64,000 bases of DNA, from positions 16,891 to 80,890 of the forward strand of contig MELC01000088.1 of the NCBI GenBank assembly GCA_001767455.1. The letters are read 5' to 3'. The translations under genes were made by a program, and so were the position numbers. Shown in pieces: positions 34,470 to 43,499 of the stretch. Position 1 is the stretch's first letter, and every line of letters starts with the position of its first letter. Under the pieces are notes generated by a model. It had not been told where the DNA came from and did no database searches. It worked only from the letters and a program-made list of their open reading frames with translations. The DNA comes from Acidobacteria bacterium RIFCSPLOWO2_12_FULL_66_21. GTDB lineage: Bacteria; Acidobacteriota; Vicinamibacteria; Vicinamibacterales; 2-12-FULL-66-21.

Positions 34470-34481
34470 TCATTATAATGA
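34470..34481. promoter_or_regulatory. Palindromic operator and two-way -10 box between receptor and gntR genes
   Basis: TCATTATAATGA is a perfect 12-base palindrome that contains TATAAT on both strands. It lies 47 bases upstream of the receptor ATG and 11 bases before the gntR ATG. The symmetry fits binding by a GntR dimer that would control both divergent genes, and the -10 content fits a bidirectional promoter. This is inference from position and symmetry. Confidence 0.55.
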
Positions 34482-34491
34482 CCTGAACAAT

Positions 34492-35235
34492 ATGCCGATG
34501 TTGCGGCGGGACCTGCCGGTTCCTCTCTACCACCAGCTGAAGACCGCCATCCAGCGGGACATCGAGGCCGGGCGGTGGAAGCCGGGTGAGCAGCTTCCGA
34601 CCGAAAACGACCTGATCGCGCGATTTCGCGTGAGCAAAATCACGGTCCGACAGGCGCTGCGCGAGCTGTCGAACCTGGGTTACATCCGTCGCGAGCAGGG
34701 CCGCGGCACGTTCGTCCAGCGGCCCCCGCTCGAGGAAGGGCCGCGCGAGCTCACCAGCTTCACGGACGAAATGCGGCATCACGGGCTGTCCGCGAAGTCC
34801 CAGGTGCTGGAACAAGGGGTCATCGCCGCGTCCCCGGACGTGGCGGCCAGGCTCGAAATCGCCCTCGCATCCCCCGTCTTTCGCCTGCGGCGCCTGCGCT
34901 TTGCCGAGGGCGAGCCGATGGGCCTCCAGACGGCGTACGTGCCGATGGCCGCAGTTCCCGGGATTGCGGACCTCCCCTTCACCGACGCGTCGCTCTACGA
35001 TGTGTTCCGTTCGCGCTACAACCTCTACCCTGCCAGCGCGAAAGAAACGCACGTCGCCGTCCTCGTGACCGCCGAAGACGCCGCCTTGCTGCGAACCTCT
35101 CCGGGGTCGCCCGGGCTTTCCGCCGAGCGTATGACGTACCTGTCGGATGGCAAACCGCTCGAGTACGTGAAGTCCATCATGCGCGGCGATCGCTACAAGA
35201 TCGTGCTGGATCTCGTGCGGCCGCCGACCACGTGA
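34492..35235 (+). CDS. GntR/HutC-family transcriptional regulator with UTRA domain
   Basis: A 247-residue regulator: N-terminal winged helix (VPLYHQLKTAIQRDIEAG, GEQLPTENDLIARFRVSKIT, VRQALRELSNLGYIRREQGR) and a C-terminal UTRA effector domain (about 95-240). HutC-type GntR proteins such as NagR/DasR sense amino-sugar phosphates, consistent with murQ and nagB nearby, but the effector is not proved. ATG 34492 follows a palindromic two-way promoter; another ATG at 34498 is possible. First gene of a rightward string of five. Confidence 0.9.
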   Translation: MPMLRRDLPVPLYHQLKTAIQRDIEAGRWKPGEQLPTENDLIARFRVSKITVRQALRELSNLGYIRREQGRGTFVQRPPLEEGPRELTSFTDEMRHHGLSAKSQVLEQGVIAASPDVAARLEIALASPVFRLRRLRFAEGEPMGLQTAYVPMAAVPGIADLPFTDASLYDVFRSRYNLYPASAKETHVAVLVTAEDAALLRTSPGSPGLSAERMTYLSDGKPLEYVKSIMRGDRYKIVLDLVRPPTT

Positions 35236-35238
35236 GCG

Positions 35239-35268
35239 TTGACACTCAGGTTTGCGGGTTGCTACACT
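35239..35268 (+). promoter_or_regulatory. Strong promoter for the glycoside hydrolase gene, near-leaderless
   Basis: TTGACA (35239-35244), 18-base spacer, TACACT (35263-35268), starting three bases after the gntR stop. The ATG at 35279 follows the -10 by only ten bases, so the mRNA would have at most a few leader bases. Confidence 0.65.
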
Positions 35269-35278
35269 CGCGTGCTTT

Positions 35279-36565
35279 ATGAGTGCAGCGGCTCGACACG
35301 GGCGCGGTCCTCTGGCCGCCGCAATCGCGATAGCCGCGTACGCGTACCTCCCCGGCGGCCCGCTCGCGCCGGCCCGCGCCGGCGCGGCGCCCGAACCCGC
35401 CACCGAGACCCGCGCGCTGTGGGTCCTGCGCACATCTCTTGGGTCCCCCGACAGCATCGCGACGCTCGTACGATCGGCGCGCGAGCACGGCTTCAACACG
35501 CTGCTCGTCCAGGTGCGGGGCCGCGGCGACTCGTACTACCGCGGCGGCGTCGAGCCCCGGCCCGCCGAGCTCGCGCGGCAGCCCGATTTCGATCCGCTCG
35601 CCAGCGTCCTCACCGCGGGGCACGCCGCGGGCCTGCGCGTCCACGCCTGGGTCAACGTGAACCTCGTGTCGAGCGCCGCGGATCTCCCGGCCGCGCGCGA
35701 GCACCTGATCTATCGCCATCCATCGTGGCTGATGGTGCCGCGCGACATCGCGCAGGACCTGGCGGCCGAGAACATCGACAGCCCGGCGTACGTGGGCAAG
35801 CTGGCGCGCTGGACGCGCGCACAGCCCTCGGAGATCGAGGGGCTCTACTCGACGCCGATCGCTCCCGCGGCGGCCGCCTACACCACCGAGGTGGTCGAGG
35901 ATCTGGTGCGGCGCTACGCGGTTGACGGCGTCCATTTCGATTACGCGCGCTACCCCACCGAGCGCTTCGACTACAGCCGCGACGCCATCCGCGAGTTCCG
36001 CGCCGCGGTCCGCGATCGGCTGCCGCTCGCGACCAGGCGCGCGCTCGACGCGCAGGAGGTGGACGACCTCTTCGCCTACCCCGACGGGTTGCAGGACCAG
36101 TGGCGCGGCTTCCGGATCGAACGGATGACAGGGCTAATCCGCCGGATGAGCGCGGCCGTCAGGCGCGCGCGGCCGCACGCGGTCCTCAGCGTCGCCGTCT
36201 CCCCGGATCTGCGCGACGCCTCCGACCGCCGGCTGCAGGACTGGGGAGCGTGGCTCGACGCCGGGCTCATCGACGCGCTCTGTCCGATGGCGTACACGGA
36301 GGAGCTGGAGCGCTTTGCCGGGCAGATTGCCGCCGCGCGGCACGCGGCGGGGACGCGCGAGGTCTGGGCCGGCATCGGTGCCTGGCGCCTCACGCCGGGC
36401 CGCACCATCGAGAACATCCAGACGGCCCGGCGGCTCGGCGCGGCCGGCGTCGTGCTCTTCTCGTACGACAGCCTCACGAACCCGCGGCAGACCGTCCCCG
36501 ACTACCTGGCGCTCGTCGGGCGCGGTGCGTTCGCGGCGACCTCCACCACGGCCGGTTCACGCTAG
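35279..36565 (+). CDS. GHL10-type (family 10-like) glycoside hydrolase, exported
   Basis: A 428-residue protein with an N-terminal signal or anchor ([17 protein letters not shown]) and a TIM-barrel of the GHL10 type: [18 protein letters not shown] at strand 1, [44 protein letters not shown] with likely catalytic acidic residues, and [16 protein letters not shown]10 proteins such as YngK are putative glycoside hydrolases; a related protein digests glycans stripped of stem peptides, which would suit wall recycling. It starts from its own promoter and is followed by a symporter gene seven bases later. Confidence 0.82.
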   Translation: MSAAARHGRGPLAAAIAIAAYAYLPGGPLAPARAGAAPEPATETRALWVLRTSLGSPDSIATLVRSAREHGFNTLLVQVRGRGDSYYRGGVEPRPAELARQPDFDPLASVLTAGHAAGLRVHAWVNVNLVSSAADLPAAREHLIYRHPSWLMVPRDIAQDLAAENIDSPAYVGKLARWTRAQPSEIEGLYSTPIAPAAAAYTTEVVEDLVRRYAVDGVHFDYARYPTERFDYSRDAIREFRAAVRDRLPLATRRALDAQEVDDLFAYPDGLQDQWRGFRIERMTGLIRRMSAAVRRARPHAVLSVAVSPDLRDASDRRLQDWGAWLDAGLIDALCPMAYTEELERFAGQIAAARHAAGTREVWAGIGAWRLTPGRTIENIQTARRLGAAGVVLFSYDSLTNPRQTVPDYLALVGRGAFAATSTTAGSR

Positions 36566-36572
36566 CCGCGAC

Positions 36573-38111
36573 GTGCATCCGCTCGACCTCGCGGTCCTCG
36601 TCATCTATCTCGCGGGCATCGTCGCGTTCGGCGCGTACTTCTCGAAGTCGCATCACACCATCCAGGACTACTTCGTGTCGGGCAAGACGATCCCGTGGTG
36701 GGCGATCATGGGATCGATCGTGGCGACCGAGACGAGCACCGTCACGTTCATCAGCGTTCCCGGGTACGCCTACAGCCGCGACTTCACGTTCCTGCAGCTC
36801 GTCATGGGCTACATGATCGGGCGCATTGCCGTTTCCGTGCTGTTCATCCCGGCGTACTTCCGCGGGCAGCTGCTGACCGTCTATCAACTGCTGGGCGAAC
36901 GGTTCGGCGGGCACGTCAAGCGCCTGGCGTCGGGCGTGTTCCTGCTGACGCGCAGCTTCGCCGACGGCTTCCGTCTTTTTGCCACCGGGCTCGTGCTCGC
37001 GGCGGTGCTGCGGGTGCTGCCGCAGATGGACGACCTCTCGCGCGCGGTGCTGCCGGACGCGGATCCCACCTACACGATCCTGATTCTGTCCGTGATCGTG
37101 ATTGGCGTCGCGACCATCATCTACACGTACCACGGCGGCATGACGGCGGTGATCTGGACCGACGTCGTCCAGCTGGTCGTCTACCTGGTCGGCGCGGCGA
37201 TCGCGGCGTGGATCCTCCTGCGCGAGATTCCGGGCGGATGGGCGGAGGTCCGGGCCGTCGGCGACGCGGCGGGAAGGTTCCGCCTGTTCGATTTCACCGG
37301 CACGTTCACGAAGAGCTACACGTTCTGGTCCGGCGTGATCGGCGGCGCGTTCCTGACGACGGCCACGCACGGCACCGACCAGTTGATGGTGCAGCGGTAC
37401 TTCTGCGCGTCGAACGAACACCAGGCCCGGAAGGCGCTCCTCTGGAGCGGCGTCGTCGTCTTCGTCCAGTTCGCGCTGTTCCTCACGATCGGCGTGATGC
37501 TCTTCGTCTACTACACGCAGCACGCGCCGGGCGAGATGGCGGCCTTCATGCAGGACGGCAGCCTCCGGACCGATCGGGTCTTCCCGTACTTCATCGTCGG
37601 CCACCTGCCGCACGGCGTGGTCGGCCTGGTCCTTGCCGCGATTTTCGCGGCAGCCATGTCCACGCTGTCCTCGTCGCTCAATTCGTCGGCGGCGGCCGCC
37701 GTGAACGATTTCTACGTGCCCGCGACCGGCGGACGCCGCGCCGACGCGCATTACCTGCGCGTCTCGCGGGTGCTGACGGCGATCTTCGGCGCGATCCAGA
37801 TGGCCGTCGCCATCGCCGCCATCACGCTCTCCAGCCGCGTCGTCGACGAGGTGCTCGGGATTGCGTCGTTCACCAACGGCGTCATTCTTGGCGTCTTTCT
37901 CCTCGGCACGTTCACCACGCGCGTCAGCCAGCGGGCCGCGTTTGCCGGCATCATCGGCGGCGCCGCCCTGATGCTCGTGGTGAAGCTCGGCACCGCCGTG
38001 TCGTGGCAGTGGTACGTCCTCATCGGATCCGCGGCCACCTTCATCATCGGCTGGGCCGCGTCACGCCTCCTCGGCGAGGAGGTGCACGCGCCCTCGGCTC
38101 TCAGGCCGTGA
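36573..38111 (+). CDS. Sodium/solute symporter (SSS family), first copy
   Basis: A 512-residue membrane protein with about 13 spans. [18 protein letters not shown] opens the first span, and [37 protein letters not shown] and [20 protein letters not shown] are typical of SSS proteins. It imports a sugar, amino acid or similar solute with sodium. GTG 36573 follows the hydrolase stop by seven bases; the 3' end overlaps the serine hydrolase start (GTGA). The operon context suggests an amino-sugar or muropeptide breakdown product, which is inference. Confidence 0.88.
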   Translation: MHPLDLAVLVIYLAGIVAFGAYFSKSHHTIQDYFVSGKTIPWWAIMGSIVATETSTVTFISVPGYAYSRDFTFLQLVMGYMIGRIAVSVLFIPAYFRGQLLTVYQLLGERFGGHVKRLASGVFLLTRSFADGFRLFATGLVLAAVLRVLPQMDDLSRAVLPDADPTYTILILSVIVIGVATIIYTYHGGMTAVIWTDVVQLVVYLVGAAIAAWILLREIPGGWAEVRAVGDAAGRFRLFDFTGTFTKSYTFWSGVIGGAFLTTATHGTDQLMVQRYFCASNEHQARKALLWSGVVVFVQFALFLTIGVMLFVYYTQHAPGEMAAFMQDGSLRTDRVFPYFIVGHLPHGVVGLVLAAIFAAAMSTLSSSLNSSAAAAVNDFYVPATGGRRADAHYLRVSRVLTAIFGAIQMAVAIAAITLSSRVVDEVLGIASFTNGVILGVFLLGTFTTRVSQRAAFAGIIGGAALMLVVKLGTAVSWQWYVLIGSAATFIIGWAASRLLGEEVHAPSALRP

Positions 38112-39193
38112 CGCGATTCGCCGAAGCGGCCGCCATCCTGTCCTCGGGCGCCACCGCGCGCGCGTTCGCGGCCGCCGCCGTCGAGGTCGGGCGCGCCGAC
38201 GGCCCGATCTGGCAGCAGGCGTTCGGCACCCTCACGTACGAGCCGGACTCCCCCGCCGCGACGACGGGGACCATCTTCGATCTGGCGTCACTGACGAAGG
38301 TGATCGCGACGACGACCCTGGCGATGCGCCTGATGGACGACGAGGCGCTGGCGCTCGAGGAGCGCGTCGCCGAGTGGCTGCCCGAGTGGCGCGGCGCCGA
38401 CCGCGAAGCCGCGACCGTTCGCGATCTCCTCGAGCACGCCTCCGGACTTCCCGCGTACCTGCCGTTCTTCCGCGATCACACCGGGCGCGCCGAATTCGAG
38501 CCGGCCATCTGCCACGTCGCCCTCGAGTGCGCGCCCCGCGAACGAGCGATCTACAGCGATCTCGGTTTCATGCTCCTCGGTTTCATCATCGAGGACGCAC
38601 GGTCGGGCCGGCCCCCGCGCCCCGCGGGCGTGCTCGACCCGTCGACGCTGCTCGCCGCGCAATTCCACCGGCTCGCCTCGTTCCTGACGCCCGAGCCGCT
38701 CGCCTTCAAGCCGCCCCGCGAGTGGCGCGGGCGGACGGCGCCCACCGAGATCGACCGGTGGCGCGGCCGATTGCTCGCCGGCGAAGTGCACGACGAGAAC
38801 GCCTGGGCGCTCGGCGGCGCCGCCGGCCACGCGGGCCTGTTCGGCACCGCGCCGGCCGTCGGCGCCTTCGCGCGCGCCATCCTCCACACCATCCGCGGCG
38901 ACGCCGTCCTCGCGCAGCCGTCCACGCTCCGCGAGTTCATGCGCCGCGGCACAGTGCCCGGCAGTTCGCGCGCGCTCGGCTGGGACACGATGCTTCCCAC
39001 CTCCTCGTGCGGGACACGGATGTCTCCAACCGCAATCGGCCACACCGGCTTTACGGGCACGTCACTGTGGATCGACGGGGAACGCGATCTCTATATCGTG
39101 TTGCTCACCAACCGGGTCTACCCGACGAGGGACAACGAACGAATCCGCCCAATCCGGCCACGGTTTCACGATGCGGTGATTGCGGCCCTCTGA
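38108..39193 (+). CDS. Serine hydrolase of the class C beta-lactamase/PBP fold
   Basis: 361 residues with the SxxK nucleophile motif SLTK (Ser61, Lys64), the tyrosine box IYSDLG and the third motif GHTG. There is no signal peptide, so it is probably cytoplasmic. Relatives include esterases, D-peptidases and, in the Bacillus MurNAc operon, a beta-lactamase-fold protein implicated as an amidase; a cytoplasmic muropeptide amidase or esterase role would fit the island but is inferred. GTG start overlaps the stop of the symporter. Confidence 0.82.
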   Translation: MTRFAEAAAILSSGATARAFAAAAVEVGRADGPIWQQAFGTLTYEPDSPAATTGTIFDLASLTKVIATTTLAMRLMDDEALALEERVAEWLPEWRGADREAATVRDLLEHASGLPAYLPFFRDHTGRAEFEPAICHVALECAPRERAIYSDLGFMLLGFIIEDARSGRPPRPAGVLDPSTLLAAQFHRLASFLTPEPLAFKPPREWRGRTAPTEIDRWRGRLLAGEVHDENAWALGGAAGHAGLFGTAPAVGAFARAILHTIRGDAVLAQPSTLREFMRRGTVPGSSRALGWDTMLPTSSCGTRMSPTAIGHTGFTGTSLWIDGERDLYIVLLTNRVYPTRDNERIRPIRPRFHDAVIAAL

Positions 39194-39196
39194 GGC

Positions 39197-39446
39197 CACG
39201 GTGCTGACGGAGGTAGCGGAGAAGACCATCTACACGGAGGCACGGAGTTCACGGGGACGCACGGAGGCGGCCGGTCTGGCCGCGCTCGCGCGGTGAGGCC
39301 GAAGCGGCCGGCGCCAGACCGGCCGCCGTGCGCGACGACCTCACAGCCGCGACCCCATCCCGGGACCGATCAAACTCCGTGCGCCTCCGTGTCCTCCGTG
39401 CCTCCGTGTGACCGTCGTCTCCGCGCCCTCCGCCTACTCCCTGCGC
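39197..39446. repeat. Second large inverted element with CACGGAGG arms and a GGCCGGTCTGGC core
   Basis: Left arm 39208-39268 (ACACGGAGGCACGGAG and similar), inner pair GGCCGGTCTGGC (39269-39280) and GCCAGACCGGCC (39313-39324), right arm about 39377-39445 (CTCCGTGCGCCTCCGTGTCC type). Layout and core match the element at 9606-9848 although the flanking genes differ. It fills the gap between the serine hydrolase and the second symporter. Confidence 0.8.
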
Positions 39447-39459
39447 TCGTATTTGGCCA

Positions 39460-39465
39460 TACAAT
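39460..39465 (+). promoter_or_regulatory. -10 box of the second symporter gene
   Basis: TACAAT ends nine bases before ATG 39475, again a near-leaderless arrangement. No clear -35 box; the region upstream is the right arm of the inverted element. Confidence 0.4.
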
Positions 39466-39474
39466 GGCGCCGTC

Positions 39475-41259
39475 ATGACCCTGACAACTCTCGACTGGGT
39501 GATCATCGCCGCCTACTTCGTGCTCTCCCTGGCGATCGGCCTGTTCTATTACCGCCGCGCTGGAGAAAGTACTGGCGAGTACTTCGTGGCCGGGCGCAAC
39601 CTGCCGTGGTGGCTGGCGGGCACGTCGATGGTGGCGACGACCTTCGCGGCCGACACGCCGCTGGCGGTGACCGAGATGGTCGCCAGGAACGGCGTGGCGG
39701 GTAACTGGCTCTGGTGGGCGATGCTGCCGAGCGGCATGCTCACGGTGTTCTTCTTTGCGCGGCTCTGGCGCCGCGCGGAGGTGATGACCGACGTCGAGTT
39801 CGTCGAGCTGCGGTACTCGGGCAGGCCCGCGGCATTCCTTCGGGCGTTCCGCTCGCTGTACCTCGGCCTCGCGATCAATTTGATCATCATGGGCTGGGTC
39901 AACCTCGGGATGGCGAAGATCCTGAGCGGCACGCTCGGCTTGCAGAAATGGCAGGCGCTCGGCTTCTGCCTCGGGATCACCTTCCTGTATTCGATTCTTT
40001 CCGGCCTCTGGGGCGTCGTCGTCACCGACGCCGTGCAGTTCGTCATCGCGATGGTGGGCTCGTTCGCGCTCGCGTATTTCGCCGTGCATGCGGTCGGCGG
40101 TCTCGACGCGCTGAAGGCGGGGATGGCCGCGGCCGTTCCTGCCGGCGGCACGGAGCCGTTCGGGCCGGCGGCGCTCTCTTTGTGGCCTGACGGATCGGCC
40201 GCGTGGATGATCCCCTTCGTGACGCTCGTGACCTACCTCGGCGTGAACTGGTGGGCGTCCTGGTACCCGGGAGCCGAGCCCGGCGGCGGCGGCTACATCG
40301 CGCAGCGCATCTTCTCCGCGAAAAACGAAAAGCACGGCGTTCTGGCGACGCTCTGGTTCAACGTCGCGCACTACGCGCTGCGGCCCTGGCCCTGGATCCT
40401 CGTCGCCCTGTCGTCGCTGGTGCTCTACAAAGGCGGCGTGATCAATCCCGCCACCGGCGTGGTCGATCCCGCGCTCGGGTACGTGCAGGTGATGAACGAT
40501 TACCTGCCCGTGGGGTTCCGCGGGCTGCTCCTCGCGTCGTTCGCCGCGGCGTACATGAGCACGATCGCGACGCAGATGAACTGGGGCTCCAGCTACATCG
40601 TGAACGATTTCTACCGGCGGTTCCTCCGCAAGGGAGAGACGGAGCGCCACTACGTGATGGCGTCGCGGGTCGCTACGTTCCTGACGATGCTCCTGTCGAT
40701 TGTCGTGACCTACTTCATGAACCGCATCACGGGCGGATGGGAGCTGGTGCTGACGCTCGGCGCGGGCACGGGCCTCGTCTACATCCTGCGCTGGTACTGG
40801 TGGCGGATCAACGCGTGGTCCGAGATTTCCGCGATGACCGCGGCGCTCGTCGTCTCGCTCGGTCTGTTGTGGAGCGGTGTCTTCGAGGGCGGGACGCCGC
40901 GCGGGTTCGCGCTCACGATTCTGACGACGGTGGGCATCACGACCGCGGTGTGGCTGGCCGCGACGTTTGCCACGTCGCCGGAGCCCGAGGCCAAACTGGT
41001 CTCGTTCTACCGCCGCGTGCGTCCGGCAGGCCCGGGATGGACGGCCGTCGCCGCGCGCGCGGGAGGGCCGGCCTCGGCGCCAGTCGATCGCCTCGGACCC
41101 GGATTCATCAACTGGGTGCTCGGCATCGCCGTGGTGTACTCGACGCTCTTTGCGATCGGGGATCTGCTGTTCGGCGCGCTGGCTCGTGGAGCCGGCCTCG
41201 CCGCCCTCGCGCTCGTCGCCGCTCTCGCGCTCGCGCGACGGTTGGAGGGAGGGTTCTAG
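39475..41259 (+). CDS. Sodium/solute symporter (SSS family), second copy
   Basis: A 594-residue transporter with about 14 spans: LDWVIIAAYFVLSLAIGLFY, STGEYFVAGRNLPWWLAG, ATTFAADTPLAVTEMVARN and SSYIVNDFYRRFLRKGE are SSS hallmarks. It is longer than the first copy (36573) and only distantly similar, so substrates probably differ. It is separated from the preceding gene by an inverted repeat and has its own -10 box; whether it belongs to the amino-sugar regulon is unclear. Confidence 0.88.
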   Translation: MTLTTLDWVIIAAYFVLSLAIGLFYYRRAGESTGEYFVAGRNLPWWLAGTSMVATTFAADTPLAVTEMVARNGVAGNWLWWAMLPSGMLTVFFFARLWRRAEVMTDVEFVELRYSGRPAAFLRAFRSLYLGLAINLIIMGWVNLGMAKILSGTLGLQKWQALGFCLGITFLYSILSGLWGVVVTDAVQFVIAMVGSFALAYFAVHAVGGLDALKAGMAAAVPAGGTEPFGPAALSLWPDGSAAWMIPFVTLVTYLGVNWWASWYPGAEPGGGGYIAQRIFSAKNEKHGVLATLWFNVAHYALRPWPWILVALSSLVLYKGGVINPATGVVDPALGYVQVMNDYLPVGFRGLLLASFAAAYMSTIATQMNWGSSYIVNDFYRRFLRKGETERHYVMASRVATFLTMLLSIVVTYFMNRITGGWELVLTLGAGTGLVYILRWYWWRINAWSEISAMTAALVVSLGLLWSGVFEGGTPRGFALTILTTVGITTAVWLAATFATSPEPEAKLVSFYRRVRPAGPGWTAVAARAGGPASAPVDRLGPGFINWVLGIAVVYSTLFAIGDLLFGALARGAGLAALALVAALALARRLEGGF

Positions 41260-41298
41260 GGTTCTAGGGTTCCAGGGTTCCAGGGTTCTTGGGGTTCT
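41257..41298 (+). repeat. GGGTTCTA octamer tandem array after the second symporter
   Basis: Five consecutive 8-base units reading GGGTTCTA, GGGTTCTA, GGGTTCCA, GGGTTCCA, GGGTTCTT begin at the TAG stop of the symporter gene. No inverted partner is visible before the next gene. Confidence 0.7.
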
Positions 41299-41355
41299 CA
41301 GAAATCTAGTCGTCCGTCAGGCCTCTCCAGTCGTCTCAAACTGACAGTGAGACTC

Positions 41356-42120
41356 CTATCCCCTACCGCCCCGGCGGCCGCCCGGCGCTCCGCGGAACGG
41401 TCCCGGGTCGGCTCCGCCCGGCCTGAATCCGCCCGGTCCGCGTCCGCGGCCGTCCGGCCCGCCGCGCCCGTCGCCGCGGCCACGTCCGTCCGGCCTGCCG
41501 ATCCCGCCGGGTCCGGCCCTGCCACCCGGCCCGCCGACGCCGCCACCGGGCCGATTGCTGACCGCGATCAGGAACTGCCACTCGTTGTAATGCGTGCGTC
41601 CCTTGTACACGCGGATCGAGGCTTCCTTGCTCTTGCTCTGGACCCCCATGAACGGGCCGCCCAGCCCCGCGCCCAGCGAGAATCCCCCGGAGCCGCCGGA
41701 CCCTTGGGGTGTGCCGGACGGGGTCGGGATGCGTCCGGTGGCGCCGGCGCTCCCCTGACCGCGTCCGGGGATCTGCCCGCCGGGATTCGGCCCAAGGGGA
41801 GTCCCTCCTCCGACGGCCGACGCGGGAATCAGCGTGAATTCCCCATCCTCCGTCATCGGGTCCTTGTACTTCTTGCGGAGAAACCGCTGCGTCACCAGCA
41901 CGTCGATGTTGGTCGGAAAGGAACCCGTTTTTCGCTGATACAGGCCGATGGCCCGCGCGTACTGCTCGCCGCGGAACACCAGCTCGGCTTCCTTCTCGCG
42001 CTGCGCCTGCTGGCGCCACACGGGAAGGGCGACGCTCATCAGCACCGCCATCACTCCCAGCGCCACCAACAGCGCAGCCATCGCGTATCCGCGCTGGCTG
42101 CCTTGACCCTCTAAATACAT
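41356..42120 (-). CDS. Pseudopilin-like type II secretion protein with RGG-rich tail
   Basis: 254 residues. The N-terminus SQRGYAMAALLVALGVMAVL fits a prepilin-type signal with cleavage after Gly, but the usual Glu at mature position 5 is absent. A pseudopilin-like body with EAELVFRGEQYARAIGLYQR and SFPTNIDVLV follows. The last 70 residues are almost only Gly, Arg, Pro and Asp (GRGRGDGRGGPDGRGRG), a disordered tail not expected in a pseudopilin. ATG 42120 is the start; it overlaps an ATG of the divergent gene. It is probably part of the secretion cluster further right. Confidence 0.75.
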   Translation of the reverse strand: MYLEGQGSQRGYAMAALLVALGVMAVLMSVALPVWRQQAQREKEAELVFRGEQYARAIGLYQRKTGSFPTNIDVLVTQRFLRKKYKDPMTEDGEFTLIPASAVGGGTPLGPNPGGQIPGRGQGSAGATGRIPTPSGTPQGSGGSGGFSLGAGLGGPFMGVQSKSKEASIRVYKGRTHYNEWQFLIAVSNRPGGGVGGPGGRAGPGGIGRPDGRGRGDGRGGPDGRGRGPGGFRPGGADPGPFRGAPGGRRGGRG

Positions 42121-42131
42121 GAGAGTATTAT
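42103..42131 (+). promoter_or_regulatory. Promoter for the Ig/PKD lipoprotein gene
   Basis: TTGACC (42103-42108), 17-base spacer, TATTAT (42126-42131). Transcription would start near 42138, eight bases before ATG 42146. The promoter overlaps the first codons of the divergent pseudopilin gene, so expression of the two could interfere. Confidence 0.6.
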
Positions 42132-42145
42132 CCTTAGCGTCACTT

Positions 42146-43426
42146 ATGGTAACACACATCGCCCGTCGCCCAAGGCCCCGCGCCGTTGCGATTCCCGTCG
42201 CCGCGCTCTCGTTCATGACGGTCCTTTCCGCCGTGGCCGGGTGCGACAAAGTGCCGCTCGTCGCGCCGACCGGGAGTGTGATCACTTTGTTTGCCTCGGC
42301 GCCGAACGTGGCGGCCAACGGCCAGATTGAAATCGTGGCCACGGTAATCGAGCATGGGACCACGGCGGCGACTGGCACCGGAACGCCGCCAGGTGGAACC
42401 GGCACCACATCGACGTCGACGGCCGGTTCCGGCACGCCGGTGCAGAACGGCACGCTGGTGTCGTTCACCTCGACGCTCGGCACGATCGAGCCGCGCGAGG
42501 CGCGCACGAACAACGGTGAAGTGCGCGTCCGGTTCATCGCCGGCGGACAGAGCGGCTCGGCGACCATCACGGCGTACTCGGGCGGCGCGTCAGGCACGCT
42601 GAAAGACCTCCTGGTCGGGACCGCCGCGGCCAAACGCATTACCGTCACCGCCACGCCGCAGAACCTCGGCTCGTCGGGCGGCACCGCCGACATCGCGGCG
42701 CAGGTGCAGGACGACGCCGGCACCGGACTGGCCGGCGTGCCCGTGACCTTCACGACCTCGGCGGGGACGGTGACCCCGGCGACCGCCACAACGGATTCCG
42801 CAGGCGTCGCGCACGCCACGCTGACGTCCACAACGAAGGCGGAGGTGACGGCGACGGCCGGGGCGCAGTCGGGCAAAGTCACGGTGGACGTGGCGGCCCG
42901 ATCGGGTCTGGCCGTCAGCGCGTCGCCCACCTCGACGAGCGCCGGCGTGCCGGTGGCATTCACCATTACGACTAATGACGCCGCGATCCTGACAAACGGA
43001 CGGATTAATTACGGCGACGGTCAGAGCCAGTCGCTTGGAACGCTCAACAAGACGCGGAGCGATCAGCACGTCTACTCCGCGGCCGGCACCTATACGGTCA
43101 CGGTCACCGCCACGGATGCCAGTGGCAACACCGACGGCGCCGGCACGACCGTCATCGTCAGCGCACTGGGCGTCTCGATCACCACCACTGGCTCGCAGAT
43201 TCAGAACAGCCCCATCACGTTCACGGCGACCTTCGACGCGGGCGCCAATCCGTCCGTGTCCCGATACGTGTGGACGTTCGTCGAGGACGCCGCGACGCAG
43301 GAGACCACGGGCAGGTCGACGGTCCACTCCTTTGCGACGAAAGGCAACAAGACCATCCGGGTCGATGTCTACGGCATCAACGGACAGATCATCGGAACGG
43401 CCACGACGCAGGTCTCCATCAACTGA
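42146..43426 (+). CDS. Ig-like/PKD-domain surface lipoprotein
   Basis: About 426 residues from ATG 42146: basic start, signal peptide and lipobox SAVAGC with Cys33. The remainder is a chain of beta-sandwich domains: two bacterial Ig-like (invasin/Big) segments around NNGEVRVRFIAGGQSGSATI and DDAGTGLAGVPVTFTTSAGT, then PKD-like domains with INYGDGQSQSLG, HVYSAAGTYTVTVTATDASG and RYVWTFVEDAAT. It is probably an exported or surface-exposed binding or structural protein. Its promoter overlaps the divergent pseudopilin gene and it converges with gspG, so it may be a cargo or accessory of that secretion system; that is inference. Confidence 0.8.
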   Translation: MVTHIARRPRPRAVAIPVAALSFMTVLSAVAGCDKVPLVAPTGSVITLFASAPNVAANGQIEIVATVIEHGTTAATGTGTPPGGTGTTSTSTAGSGTPVQNGTLVSFTSTLGTIEPREARTNNGEVRVRFIAGGQSGSATITAYSGGASGTLKDLLVGTAAAKRITVTATPQNLGSSGGTADIAAQVQDDAGTGLAGVPVTFTTSAGTVTPATATTDSAGVAHATLTSTTKAEVTATAGAQSGKVTVDVAARSGLAVSASPTSTSAGVPVAFTITTNDAAILTNGRINYGDGQSQSLGTLNKTRSDQHVYSAAGTYTVTVTATDASGNTDGAGTTVIVSALGVSITTTGSQIQNSPITFTATFDAGANPSVSRYVWTFVEDAATQETTGRSTVHSFATKGNKTIRVDVYGINGQIIGTATTQVSIN

Positions 43427-43499
43427 TCCGTCAAAGGGCGTTCTCCGGGCGGCTCCTCCGGCTCTCGACTCGCCCGAGGGGCTGCGCCACGCGCGCTTC

